A DNA stretch of 16,633 nt from Gammaproteobacteria bacterium (GTDB lineage: Bacteria; Pseudomonadota; Gammaproteobacteria; Thiohalomonadales; Thiohalomonadaceae). Where the stretch lies: contig JADFYS010000011.1 in assembly GCA_015232955.1 (NCBI GenBank), positions 1 to 16,633 of the forward strand. Reading direction: 5' to 3'. The notes under the pieces were generated by a model. The model searched no databases and had not been told where the DNA came from. It was given only the letters and a program-made list of their open reading frames with translations. Below are positions 1 through 7,689 of the stretch, in pieces (within the stretch, counting starts at the first letter, position 1; every line of letters begins with the position of its first letter). The translations under genes and the position numbers were made by a program.

Positions 1-4
1 CCCA

Positions 5-28
5 TTGGGAGAGGGCCGGGGTGAGGGC
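5..28. repeat. Fragment of a G-rich dispersed intergenic repeat
   Basis: A purine-rich stretch (GGGAGAGGGCCGGGGTGAGG core, from about position 7) has the composition of a short dispersed intergenic repeat seen in many proteobacterial genomes. It lies at the window edge, so its partner arm cannot be seen. The family assignment is from memory of such repeats, not from a search. Confidence 0.3.
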
Positions 29-126
29 TAAAACAGGCCAGGGGAGTGAATGGTTACGCTAATGTATTTCACGCTAACTTAATAGCATTGGGGTCTGAAC
101 GGTTACGACTCTTCTCAACTCCCAGC

Positions 127-155
127 TTGACTTCGTTCACCACTCCGCCGATGAT
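127..155 (+). promoter_or_regulatory. Candidate sigma-70 promoter for the desaturase/kinase pair
   Basis: TTGACT at 127-132 (5 of 6 to the -35 consensus) is followed after 17 bp by GATGAT at 150-155 (4 of 6 to the -10 consensus). It is the only good -35/-10 pair I see before the first gene. Transcription would start near 162. That leaves a very short leader for the TTG at 180, or about 75 nt for the better-placed initiation site at 237. Confidence 0.3.
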
Positions 156-179
156 CGGTTTCTCATATCTTGTCTCCTG

Positions 180-1106
180 TTGTCACAATTCACCGCAATA
201 TCCAGAGCCAAAATACCTGTTGGCAAGGAGGTTCCCATCGATCTATCTGTCTGGCTTCTGCACCATGAAACCACCATTCGCAGCACCTTTTTTTTCGGTG
301 TTCTTCTTCTCATCGCCATCTGGGAGGTGATCTCTCCCCGCCGCCGCCTGCTCCGTTCCAAAAGCGAACGCTGGGTCAATAACCTTCTTCTCACCTTTCT
401 CAACACCCTGCTGTTGCGACTTCTCTTTCCCGCTGCGGCGGTGGGTGTCGCCGCTTTTGCCGAACTGCACGGCTGGGGCCTTTTTCACCACTTTCACACC
501 CCCGGTTGGCTCGCCACCATTCTGGCGGTGATTATCCTCGATTTTGCGATCTATATTCAGCATATCCTGTTTCATGCCGTCCCCCTGTTATGGCGGCTGC
601 ACCGGGTACACCATGCCGATCCCGATTACGATGTCACCACCGGTGCCCGCTTCCACCCGTTAGAGATCATTCTGTCGATGCTGATTAAATTTGCCACCAT
701 CGTCGTCATCGGGGCGCCGGTCATCGCCGTCGTTCTGTTCGAGATCATCCTTAACGCCATGGCGATGTTTAACCACGGTAACATCAAACTGCCGCTCACT
801 GTAGATCACTGGCTACGCACACTGCTGGTCACCCCCGATATGCACCGTGTCCACCACTCGGTGGAGGATGACGAGGCCAACAGCAATTTTGGTTTTAATC
901 TCTCACTCTGGGATCGTCTCTGCGCCACCTATCGTCACCAACCGCGCCAAGGGCATGAGGGGATGACCATCGGCATCCACCGCTACCACACCCCGCAAAT
1001 GGTGACACGACTCGACGGTATGCTGCTGTTACCGCTGCGCGGCAAGGTGAGTGAATACGCCATCAACCGTCGCCACTGGAGCCCAAAACCGGAAGAGGAG
1101 AGATAA
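180..1106 (+). CDS. Sterol desaturase / fatty acid hydroxylase family membrane protein
   Basis: Integral membrane di-iron oxygenase of the fatty acid hydroxylase superfamily; the substrate in bacteria is usually unknown (lipid or sterol-like). Seen here: three histidine boxes, HILFH at residues 128-132, HRVHH at 141-145 and HRVHH at 222-226, plus RFHP around 157-160 and NHGN at 198-201. Hydrophobic segments lie around 35-50, 67-95, 110-127 and 170-195. Length is normal for the family. The start is uncertain. TTG at 180 is the only standard start upstream and has no Shine-Dalgarno. AAGGAGG at 225-231 lies 5 nt before an ATC codon at 237, where family members normally begin (a Met-Asp-Leu-Ser-like N-terminus). 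No in-frame ATG or GTG exists near there. It is followed 6 nt later by a fructosamine-kinase-like gene, probably in one transcript. The family call is firm; the start and substrate are not. Confidence 0.88.
   Translation: MSQFTAISRAKIPVGKEVPIDLSVWLLHHETTIRSTFFFGVLLLIAIWEVISPRRRLLRSKSERWVNNLLLTFLNTLLLRLLFPAAAVGVAAFAELHGWGLFHHFHTPGWLATILAVIILDFAIYIQHILFHAVPLLWRLHRVHHADPDYDVTTGARFHPLEIILSMLIKFATIVVIGAPVIAVVLFEIILNAMAMFNHGNIKLPLTVDHWLRTLLVTPDMHRVHHSVEDDEANSNFGFNLSLWDRLCATYRHQPRQGHEGMTIGIHRYHTPQMVTRLDGMLLLPLRGKVSEYAINRRHWSPKPEEER
225..239 (+). promoter_or_regulatory. Strong RBS facing a non-standard ATC codon
   Basis: AAGGAGG (225-231) is a near-perfect anti-16S match. With a 5-nt spacer it faces ATC (237-239), in frame with the desaturase. 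This is textbook geometry except for the start codon. It could be a rare AUC initiation, a mutated ATG, or a sequencing error. Confidence 0.55.
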
Positions 1107-1112
1107 GTAAAG

Positions 1113-1997
1113 ATGGAGAAGATGATCTCTGTCTGGAGTGAGATTGAACACGCCATCAACCAGAAGCGCGATCGCCCTTTTGTGATCCAGCAGCGACAAG
1201 GGGTGAGCGGCGGCTGCATCAATAGCGCCTTTCGGCTTAGTGATGGCGCTGCCACCTATTTTGTCAAACTCAATCAACCAGAGCGCCTTGAGATGTTTGT
1301 CGCCGAGGCTGAGGGTCTGCTCGAACTTGAAAACGCTCCCGGGCTAAGGAGCCCCCGCCCCATCGCCAGCGGTGCCGGTACCACCCATTCGTGGCTGGTG
1401 CTGGAGAATATCCCCTTTGGCGGTACAGGGGATATGGCGAAATTTGGCAGCCAGTTGGCGGCGATGCACCGCATCACTGCAGACCGTTTCGGCTGGCAGC
1501 GCAGTAACACCATCGGCTCCACCCCGCAGCTCAACGATTACCACCACAACTGGATCGACTTCTGGCGGGAGTGTCGCCTTTTACCCCAGTTACAGTGGGC
1601 CGCTCAGGGTGGCTGCAGCCGGAAGATGAGCCGCCTTGGGGAGAGGCTACTGCAGCAGCTACCCCAACTTCTTGCTCACCACTGCCCGCAGCCCTCTCTT
1701 CTTCACGGTGATCTCTGGTCAGGGAACTACGCCTTTAGTGAGCAGGGAGAGGCGGTGATCTTTGATCCCGCTGTCTACTACGGTGACCGTGAGACCGATA
1801 TCGCGATGACCGAGCTGTTTGGCGGTTTTAGCCGCCGTTTTTACGACGCCTATGAGGAGGCGTGGCCGCTGGATAGTGGCTACCAACAGCGGAAAAAACT
1901 CTACAACCTCTACCACCTGCTCAACCACTTTAATATGTTTGGTGGCGGCTATGGCAGTCAGGCGGAGGGGGTGATGGAGCAGCTCATTGCCGCTTGA
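1113..1997 (+). CDS. Fructosamine kinase family protein (FN3K-like, ketosamine-3-kinase)
   Basis: Phosphotransferase of the fructosamine/ketosamine-3-kinase family, thought to phosphorylate sugars attached to protein amines so that the glycation product breaks down; cytosolic. Seen here: a glycine-rich turn VSGGCIN at residues 31-37, candidate ATP lysine K52 (YFVKLN), the catalytic loop HGDLWSGN at 198-205 with D200 as catalytic base, the metal-binding FDPA at 217-220, and the family signature GDRETDIAM at 224-232. Length of 294 aa is normal. ATG 1113 is chosen for its 6-nt gap after the desaturase stop. ATG 1122 would also fit and aligns slightly better with the usual family N-terminus. Apparently co-transcribed with the upstream desaturase, though no functional link is known. 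Substrate specificity is not visible. Confidence 0.9.
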   Translation: MEKMISVWSEIEHAINQKRDRPFVIQQRQGVSGGCINSAFRLSDGAATYFVKLNQPERLEMFVAEAEGLLELENAPGLRSPRPIASGAGTTHSWLVLENIPFGGTGDMAKFGSQLAAMHRITADRFGWQRSNTIGSTPQLNDYHHNWIDFWRECRLLPQLQWAAQGGCSRKMSRLGERLLQQLPQLLAHHCPQPSLLHGDLWSGNYAFSEQGEAVIFDPAVYYGDRETDIAMTELFGGFSRRFYDAYEEAWPLDSGYQQRKKLYNLYHLLNHFNMFGGGYGSQAEGVMEQLIAA

Positions 1998-2243
1998 CCC
2001 CGAATTTCAGGCAAAAAAAAGCTGGAAATGAGTCTTTATCTCTGTTTCCAGCCCAAAGGGGGTTCTAACGAGGAGGGTAAAACTGTCGGTGCACCCCGGC
2101 AACACCATCTAATCAACATCAACTTGAGACACATATTAGCATCTATTAATTTACTGTCAAGCAATTTCTGATTAATTTTATCAACTTTTTCTCTCCGCCC
2201 CATTTCTGCTACAGTATCCACATCAGTTCTTTGGAAGAATCGT
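1998..2243. other. Intergenic region between FN3K-like and HD-GYP genes
   Basis: The left half contains an A8 tract and a hairpin (listed separately). The right half (about 2110-2220) is AT-rich and probably holds the promoter of the downstream gene. The best I can offer is TTGAGA at 2124-2129 with ATTAAT at 2145-2150, a 15-bp spacing that is too short to trust. A GGAAGA ribosome site at 2233-2238 precedes the ATG by 5 nt. No small ORF is convincing. Confidence 0.4.
2013..2052 (-). terminator. Hairpin with flanking A/T tract, terminator-like on the minus strand
   Basis: GCTGGAAA (2021-2028) pairs perfectly with TTTCCAGC (2045-2052) across a 16-nt loop. An A8 run (2013-2020) abuts the left arm, so on the minus strand the hairpin is followed by eight T residues, as in an intrinsic terminator. 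No minus-strand gene reads into it, so it may serve weakly for the + strand FN3K-like gene or be a relic. Confidence 0.4.
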
Positions 2244-3953
2244 ATGCTCAACACCCTCCAACGCCATCTGACCCCCATTCTTGAACGCCCGCCTCTGGCC
2301 GCATTGGTGGTCGGTGGTCTCATCCATCTCCTCGGCTTGCTCAACACCCTCTGTTTCAACTCAGAGGGGAGACCCTATCTCTCTAGCGATGACGGGCTAT
2401 GGTACAACCTGTTCAAGATTGCCATCCCGTTCGCCGTCCCGTGGCTCATCACCGCATTCGGACGCCGTCTCATGCTGACCAAGATGAATCAGGTGATGCT
2501 GAAGTACCCCGAGATGAATCCCGATATGATCATTCGCCTCAAACCGAAGGGCGAGGTGGAGTTTATCAACCGGGTCACCCGTGAATTTCTGCAGCAGCAC
2601 GCCTTCCCTCTACACAACCCACTGGCGCTTCTCCCTCCCGCAGTGCAGGAGAAGATCCTCCATCGCAATAGCCAGCGCCTGAAAATCTCGTGTAATACCC
2701 ACTTTGGTGAGAAGAGCATCAACTTTCTTATTCGTGATGATGACGAAGGCAACCTGTTTATTACCGGTCGTGATGTCACCGCCAACCACCGCCTGCAGCA
2801 GCGGCTCAATAGCGTCACCACTCAACTGAGCGGTCTGACCGACGCTCTCGACACCGCTCTTGCCCATTACGACCCTCTACAGTTTGAACTCTACAGCAGC
2901 GTCGAGAACCTGCTTGAAGAGATGGTTCGCGCCCAGACCGATAACCGTACCGAACTGACCCACCTGATGATGATCGAATCTCAAGAGGATGGGCAGCGTC
3001 AGGCGCACATCTACAGCGTCCACCAGGGACGGGTGAGGTGTGATCCAACACCGATCCTCTTGAGTGCCGATGCCCGCGACCACGCCATCAACTACGGAAA
3101 AGAGGAGGTCAAATTTCTCAATTTCGAGGAGGGGCACGGTCAGTCACTGGAGCAGTTTCAGCAGCGCTTTCACCCCGAGGTGCGGGCAAAAGTCGGCACC
3201 ATCCGCAGCTTTGCCACCTACAGCAGCGGCAATACAGCGGTGATCGCCTTCTATAGTGGCGGTGATGTCGATTTCTACGACGCCTCGGTGCTTAAGGGGC
3301 TGGCGATCACCACAGAGTCCCTAAGCCGGGTCTCACTGGAGAGTCTCCAGATTGAGAACGCCTTTATCTACGCCATGGATGCCCTCGCCCGCGCCTCCGA
3401 GGCCAATGATGAGGATACCGGTGCCCACATTGTACGCATCAACCTCTACTCCCGCGCCATTGCCGTAGCGATGGGGCTCGATTACGACTTTGTCAAAACT
3501 ATCCACTACTCGGCGCAGATGCATGATGTCGGCAAGATCCATATCTCGCCAAATATTCTGAAAAAACCGGGAAAGCTGACCGACGAAGAGTTTAAGGCGA
3601 TGCAGGCCCACCCCATTTATGGCGCCAAGATTCTCGGAGACTCTCCCCAGATGGAGATGGCGGCAGAGATCGCCCGCTACCACCACGAAAAGTTCAATGG
3701 TGGTGGCTACCCCTTTAATCTAAAGGGGGATCAGATCCCCCTCTCTGCCCGTATCGTCGCGATCACCGATGTCTATGACGCCCTGCGCCAGGCCCGCGTC
3801 TATAAGCCCGCCTTCTCCCATGAGAAGGCGCTTGCGATTATCACCGAGGGCGATGGCCGCACCTCTCCCGACGATTTCGACCCCCGGGTACTGGCAGCAT
3901 TTGAGACCATCCACCTGCAGATGGATGAAATTTTCTGCGCCAATCCCGGTTGA
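2244..3953 (+). CDS. Membrane-anchored HD-GYP domain protein, probable cyclic-di-GMP phosphodiesterase
   Basis: Probable c-di-GMP hydrolase. Order of parts: two hydrophobic helices at about residues 18-38 and 56-72, a PAS-like sensor around 95-185, a coiled-coil stretch near 182-205, a GAF-like region around 205-365, and a C-terminal HD-GYP domain from about 372. Catalytic motifs are complete: H395, HDVGKIH at 427-433, H456, HHE at 480-482 running into GGGYP at 486-490, and the DVYDAL helix at 509-514. The membrane segment (ALVVGG...LLNTL, then KIAIPFAVPWLIT) resembles the small two-helix NrtS-type membrane proteins, which is a tentative reading. ATG 2244 has GGAAGA 5 nt upstream. It stands alone, with a prepilin-like gene 119 nt downstream; c-di-GMP often controls pili, but a link here is inference. 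Confidence 0.9.
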   Translation: MLNTLQRHLTPILERPPLAALVVGGLIHLLGLLNTLCFNSEGRPYLSSDDGLWYNLFKIAIPFAVPWLITAFGRRLMLTKMNQVMLKYPEMNPDMIIRLKPKGEVEFINRVTREFLQQHAFPLHNPLALLPPAVQEKILHRNSQRLKISCNTHFGEKSINFLIRDDDEGNLFITGRDVTANHRLQQRLNSVTTQLSGLTDALDTALAHYDPLQFELYSSVENLLEEMVRAQTDNRTELTHLMMIESQEDGQRQAHIYSVHQGRVRCDPTPILLSADARDHAINYGKEEVKFLNFEEGHGQSLEQFQQRFHPEVRAKVGTIRSFATYSSGNTAVIAFYSGGDVDFYDASVLKGLAITTESLSRVSLESLQIENAFIYAMDALARASEANDEDTGAHIVRINLYSRAIAVAMGLDYDFVKTIHYSAQMHDVGKIHISPNILKKPGKLTDEEFKAMQAHPIYGAKILGDSPQMEMAAEIARYHHEKFNGGGYPFNLKGDQIPLSARIVAITDVYDALRQARVYKPAFSHEKALAIITEGDGRTSPDDFDPRVLAAFETIHLQMDEIFCANPG

Positions 3954-4072
3954 ACCACTATATTCACAGAGAAAAAATGGTTGCGTCCCTCGGTTGAACA
4001 GGAAATAATAGACCTACTAATGACTATACTAATGGTACAGCCCGACCCCATTTAACCCAAAAGGAATAGACT

Positions 4073-4477
4073 ATGCGCACCATCAGCACCTCACACAGCG
4101 GTTTCACCCTTATCGAACTGATTATGGTCATCGTCATTCTCGGTATCCTCGCGGCGACCGCCATGCCCAAGTTTGTCGATCTGAGTAGTGATGCAGATGC
4201 CGCCGCGGTGAAGGGGATCGCCGGTGCCCTCAGCTCTGCCTCCTCCATCAACTTCTCCGGCTGTGCGGTCAAAGGACATACACCGGCTGCCGGGGTCTGC
4301 GTCACGGTCGATAACTGTGATGATGTCGCCGGGCTGGTCAATGGCATGGATGACTACTCCATCACCAGTACCGCCATCTCCACCAGTAATGGTATCGAAA
4401 AGAGCGACTGCGAAGTCCATAAAACCGCAGACGCCACCATTACCGCCAACTTCCTCGCCATCACTGCAGGAAACTAA
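4073..4477 (+). CDS. Type IV prepilin-like protein (N-methylation domain)
   Basis: Small pseudopilin or minor pilin with a short leader and class III signal. The leader MRTISTSHSG is cut after G10 by prepilin peptidase, leaving F11 as the N-methylated first residue and the conserved glutamate E15 at mature position 5, followed by a hydrophobic helix to about residue 30. The globular part is short (134 aa precursor) and has four cysteines, C64, C76, C82 and C113, enough for two disulfides. The MPKFVDLS segment after the helix is typical of MSHA-type pilins. AAAGGAA lies just upstream of ATG 4073. No other pilus gene is nearby, so it is an orphan locus and assembly would rely on machinery encoded elsewhere. 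Family certain; role (pilus, secretion, DNA uptake) unknown. Confidence 0.88.
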   Translation: MRTISTSHSGFTLIELIMVIVILGILAATAMPKFVDLSSDADAAAVKGIAGALSSASSINFSGCAVKGHTPAAGVCVTVDNCDDVAGLVNGMDDYSITSTAISTSNGIEKSDCEVHKTADATITANFLAITAGN

Positions 4478-4494
4478 CTTTTCAGTAAGCCCTC

Positions 4495-4511
4495 AACCCA
4501 CGCGTTGGGTT
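4495..4511 (+). terminator. Short hairpin after the prepilin gene
   Basis: AACCCA (4495-4500) pairs with TGGGTT (4506-4511) over a 5-nt loop, followed by ATCCTTT. The T-tract is poor. It overlaps the first possible start (TTG 4505) of the next gene, so it could weakly terminate prepilin transcription or hide that start. Confidence 0.3.
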
Positions 4512-5095
4512 ATCCTTTAACTCCTCCGTTAACCCTGCAGGTGCAGCAGCGCCTCGCAGGGTTCATTCGTTCTGGGACTACGGTGGTGGATGCCACCCTC
4601 GGTAACGGCCATGACGCCCTCTTTCTGGCGCAGACCATCTCGCCCGGTGGCTGGCTCTTCGGTTTTGATCGTCAGGCGATAGCGGTCAACAACAGTCGTC
4701 AGCGGCTGCAGCGGGCCGAGAGATCGGTGCGTACCGCCCTCTTCTGCGACTGTCACAGCACGATCTCCCGCCGTCTTCCCACCCGCTTTCACGGCAGGGT
4801 GGGAGCGATACTCTTCAATCTCGGTTATCTACCGGGGGGAGAGCGGGGGATCACCACCCAGAGCGAAACCACCCTCTCGGCGCTGCAACAGTCCACTTCT
4901 CTTCTCGCAACAGATGGGGTACTCTCGATTATTGTCTACCCCGGCCACAGCAGCGGCCGCGAAGAGTTGGAGGCGATTTCAACCTGGGTGAGACAGCTCC
5001 CCCCTATTTTCAGTTGGGAGCAGCAGAGTGCCGACTGCCTCCACCCCCGCTCCCCACCCCCGGAGTGGTTCATCATTACCCGAGGTGGGCTATAA
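4505..5095 (+). CDS. MnmM/YtqB-type class I SAM methyltransferase (putative rRNA methylase family)
   Basis: SAM-dependent methyltransferase of the family once named putative rRNA methylase; the B. subtilis member YtqB (MnmM) methylates the tRNA wobble-uridine modification. Seen here: SAM motif I VVDATLGNGHDALF at residues 27-40, the acidic GFDRQA end of strand 2 at 53-58, the family signature FNLGYLPGG at 104-112 followed by ITTQSETT, and IVYPGHSSGREE at 143-154. Length of about 196 aa is normal. The start is unclear: TTG 4505 has no good ribosome site and sits in a hairpin, and GTG 4541 is an alternative that still keeps motif I. The stop lies 46 nt before ilvD. A TATAAT overlapping its end may be the ilvD promoter. 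Substrate in this organism is inferred only. Confidence 0.82.
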   Translation: MGYPLTPPLTLQVQQRLAGFIRSGTTVVDATLGNGHDALFLAQTISPGGWLFGFDRQAIAVNNSRQRLQRAERSVRTALFCDCHSTISRRLPTRFHGRVGAILFNLGYLPGGERGITTQSETTLSALQQSTSLLATDGVLSIIVYPGHSSGREELEAISTWVRQLPPIFSWEQQSADCLHPRSPPPEWFIITRGGL

Positions 5096-5096
5096 T
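5091..5096 (+). promoter_or_regulatory. Perfect -10 box ahead of ilvD
   Basis: TATAAT overlaps the stop codon of the methyltransferase gene, 45 nt before the ilvD ATG. The matching -35 region is poor (TTCATC at 5069-5074, 16-bp spacing). It would drive ilvD, and through overlapping reading frames possibly phoB-phoR. No leader-peptide attenuator is seen. Confidence 0.35.
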
Positions 5097-5141
5097 CTCC
5101 CGCCTCCACCCACTAATGACCCAAACCTGAGAGAGAAACCG

Positions 5142-6992
5142 ATGCCTACCTACCGTTCCCACACCTCGACCCGAGGCCGCAATATGGCCGGGGCACGCTC
5201 GCTATGGCGCGCCACCGGGATGAAAGATGAGGATTTTGACAATAAACCGATTATCGCCATCGCCAACTCCTTCACCCAGTTTGTCCCGGGACATGTTCAT
5301 CTGAAGGATATGGGGCAACTGGTGGCGCGAGAGGTGGAGCGCGCCGGTGGAGTCGCCAAAGAGTTTAATACCATCGCCATCGATGACGGGATCGCCATGG
5401 GGCATGGCGGGATGCTCTACTCCCTCCCCTCACGCGAGATCATCTCCGACTCGGTGGAGTATATGTGCAACGCCCACACCGCCGACGCCCTTATCTGCAT
5501 CTCTAACTGCGACAAGATCACCCCGGGGATGCTCAATGCTGCGCTCCGTCTCAATATCCCCACCATCTTTGTCTCCGGGGGACCGATGGAGGCGGGAAAG
5601 GTGCAGTGGCAGGGCGCGGAGCGCCATGTCGATCTCATTGATGCGATGATCGAGGCGGGGGACAGCCGCAACAGCGATGAGGATGTCGCCCGTATGGAAC
5701 GCAGCGCCTGCCCCACCTGCGGCTCCTGTTCCGGGATGTTCACCGCCAACTCCATGAACTGCCTCACCGAGGCGCTCGGCCTCTCTCTCCCCGGAAACGG
5801 CTCACTGGTGGCGACCCACAGTGATCGCAAACGGCTCTTTCTCGAGGCCGGCTCCATCGCTGTTGCCATGGCGAAGCGGTACTATGAACAGGACGACGCC
5901 TCGGTTCTGCCACGATCCATCGCCACCTTCGAGGCGTTTGAAAATGCGATGGCGCTCGATATCGCCATGGGGGGATCCACCAACACCATTCTCCATCTTC
6001 TCGCTGCCGCAGAGGAGGCGGGGGTTCCGTTCTCGATGAAGGAGATTGACGCCCTCTCCCGCCGCGTCCCCAACCTCTGCAAGGTCGCCCCCAGCACCCA
6101 GCTCTACCACATGGAAGATGTCCATCGTGCAGGTGGGGTGATGGCGCTCCTCGGTGAACTCGACCGCGCAGAGCTGATCCATCGCGATGTCTCCACCGTC
6201 CACGCCACCACCATGGCTGAGGCGATCGCCCTGTGGGATATTCGGCTCACCACGGATCAGAAACGACTCGACTTCTATCGTGCCGCCCCGGGGGGGGTCG
6301 CCACCACCGAGGCGTTCAGCCAGAAGCAGCGCTATCCAACCCTCGACAGTGACCGCAGCAGCGGCTGTATTCGCGATCTCGCCCACGCCTACAGCCGTGA
6401 TGGCGGGCTGGCTGTGCTCTACGGCAACATCGCCCGTGACGGTTGTGTGGTCAAAACCGCCGGGGTTGACGACTCCATACTCCGTTTTTCCGGCCCGGCG
6501 CGCATCTTTGAGTCGCAGGAGAGTGCGGTGGAGGCGATCCTCAGCGACCAGATCCACGAAGGGGATCTCCTCCTCATTCGCTACGAAGGTCCGAAAGGGG
6601 GGCCGGGAATGCAGGAGATGCTCTACCCCACCAGTTATCTCAAATCGAAAGGGCTGGGGAAAAAATGCGCCCTTCTCACCGACGGCCGCTTCTCTGGCGG
6701 CACCTCTGGTCTCAGTATCGGCCACGCCTCACCCGAGGCGGCAGAGGGGGGGGCGATCGCCCTGGTGGAGGAGGGAGACCGCATCGAGATCGATATCCCC
6801 GGCAGAACGATCCGTGTCGCTCTGAGTGACGAAGAGCTGGCACTTCGTCGCACCACAATGGAGGCCAAGGGGGCGCTCGCCTGGAAGCCGCACTCGCGCC
6901 AACGCGAGGTGAGTCAGGCGCTGCGTGCCTATGCCGCAATGACAACTTCAGCAGCAAGAGGTGGAGTACGGGATGTATCACAGCTTGGATGA
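5142..6992 (+). CDS. ilvD: Dihydroxy-acid dehydratase
   Basis: Iron-sulfur dehydratase that makes the 2-keto acid precursors of valine and isoleucine (and so leucine and pantothenate). It converts 2,3-dihydroxyisovalerate and 2,3-dihydroxy-3-methylvalerate; cytosolic. Starting at ATG 5142 the protein is 616 aa, the same length as E. coli IlvD, and begins MPTYRSHTSTRGRNMAGAR like it; an upstream in-frame ATG at 5028 lies inside the previous gene and is rejected. Visible motifs: NSFTQFVPGHVHL at 42-54, CISNCDK at 119-125 (cluster cysteine C123 or C119, and the metal-site lysine K125), CPTCGSCSGMF at 190-200, and near the C-terminus GRFSGGTSGLSIGH. It ends 20 bp inside phoB, an unusual overlap of an amino-acid gene with a phosphate regulator. 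Confidence 0.97.
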   Translation: MPTYRSHTSTRGRNMAGARSLWRATGMKDEDFDNKPIIAIANSFTQFVPGHVHLKDMGQLVAREVERAGGVAKEFNTIAIDDGIAMGHGGMLYSLPSREIISDSVEYMCNAHTADALICISNCDKITPGMLNAALRLNIPTIFVSGGPMEAGKVQWQGAERHVDLIDAMIEAGDSRNSDEDVARMERSACPTCGSCSGMFTANSMNCLTEALGLSLPGNGSLVATHSDRKRLFLEAGSIAVAMAKRYYEQDDASVLPRSIATFEAFENAMALDIAMGGSTNTILHLLAAAEEAGVPFSMKEIDALSRRVPNLCKVAPSTQLYHMEDVHRAGGVMALLGELDRAELIHRDVSTVHATTMAEAIALWDIRLTTDQKRLDFYRAAPGGVATTEAFSQKQRYPTLDSDRSSGCIRDLAHAYSRDGGLAVLYGNIARDGCVVKTAGVDDSILRFSGPARIFESQESAVEAILSDQIHEGDLLLIRYEGPKGGPGMQEMLYPTSYLKSKGLGKKCALLTDGRFSGGTSGLSIGHASPEAAEGGAIALVEEGDRIEIDIPGRTIRVALSDEELALRRTTMEAKGALAWKPHSRQREVSQALRAYAAMTTSAARGGVRDVSQLG

Positions 6993-7689
6993 GGCTCAAT
7001 CCGCAGTTAAGGTTCTGGTGGTAGAGGATGAGAAAAATATCTGTGATATGTTGCGTATGGCGCTGGGGCAGAAGGGGATGGAGGTCTCTGAGGCTGCCGA
7101 TGCCGAAATCGCCCTCAAAGTTATCGCCACAGATCGCCCCGATCTCCTCCTGATTGACTGGAATTTACCGGGGATAAGCGGCATAGAGCTGGTACAGAAG
7201 CTGCGCAAAGATCCGATGCACCGGCAACTACCGATGATTATGCTTACCGCCCGCGGGACCGAAGAGGATCGCATCCAGGGGCTGGACTATGGTGCCGATG
7301 ACTATATCACCAAACCCTTCTCCCCAAGGGAGTTGGCGTCGCGCATCAACGCCCTCCTTCGCCGAGTCACCCCCGATACCGAAGATTCACTCCTCACCAT
7401 CGGCCCCATGCGCATCAACCATGGTCAGAATCGCTTCTATCTTGAGGGCGAGGAGATCAAGCTCTCTCCGGCGGAGTTTCGCCTCATCTCATTCCTGATG
7501 TCCCACCCCGATCGCCTCTTCAGCCGTAGTCAACTCCTCGACTATGTCTGGGGGGACGGCAAATTCATTGGTGAGCGGACCGTGGATGTCCATATCCGCC
7601 GCCTACGCAGACTGCTCGAGCTAAAGGGGCATGAACAGCTGATTGAGACCGTCAGAAGCCGTGGCTACCGTCTTGTTAGTAGTCCTTGA
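6973..7689 (+). CDS. phoB: Phosphate regulon response regulator PhoB
   Basis: OmpR-family transcription activator of phosphate-starvation genes, phosphorylated by PhoR. The receiver domain (about residues 12-125) has the acidic pair E18/D19, phospho-acceptor D62 in LLLIDWNLPG, T92 and K114 in the TKPF motif. The winged-helix DNA-binding domain (about 140-236) has the RLFSRSQLLDYVWG and TVDVHIRRLRRLL segments of the recognition region. ATG 6973 is chosen because GGAG at 6963-6966 stands 6 nt before it; GTG 6961 is the alternative. The gene starts 20 bp before the ilvD stop, and its own TGA overlaps the phoR start (TTGA), so translation is probably coupled. Targets visible in this window are the Na/Pi transporter and pstS, both with PhoB-box arrays. 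Confidence 0.95.
   Translation: MYHSLDEAQSAVKVLVVEDEKNICDMLRMALGQKGMEVSEAADAEIALKVIATDRPDLLLIDWNLPGISGIELVQKLRKDPMHRQLPMIMLTARGTEEDRIQGLDYGADDYITKPFSPRELASRINALLRRVTPDTEDSLLTIGPMRINHGQNRFYLEGEEIKLSPAEFRLISFLMSHPDRLFSRSQLLDYVWGDGKFIGERTVDVHIRRLRRLLELKGHEQLIETVRSRGYRLVSSP

Noticed and set aside
46..330. 94-aa open frame at the left edge
   Set aside because: Overlaps the desaturase start in another frame, low-complexity Phe/Ser-rich end, no ribosome site.
2053..2110. Riboswitch-like leader before the HD-GYP gene
   Set aside because: G/C clusters are present, but I could not fold a recognised aptamer core or find a conserved motif.
2154..2171. Pho box upstream of the HD-GYP gene (CTGTCAA)
   Set aside because: Only a single half-site; the unit 11 bp on lacks the conserved T, so there is no phased partner.
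4025..4030. TATACT as a prepilin promoter -10
   Set aside because: No -35 at 16-18 bp (nearest TTGAAC is 25 bp away) and the TG upstream is one base out of place for an extended -10.
5028..5141. Upstream ATG extension of ilvD
   Set aside because: Would add 38 residues that overlap the methyltransferase gene and are absent from the 616-aa family standard; ATG 5142 matches the known N-terminus.
5802..6725. 307-aa open frame on the minus strand
   Set aside because: Lies wholly antisense to ilvD, whose protein is unmistakable across the span; no ribosome site or recognisable domain.
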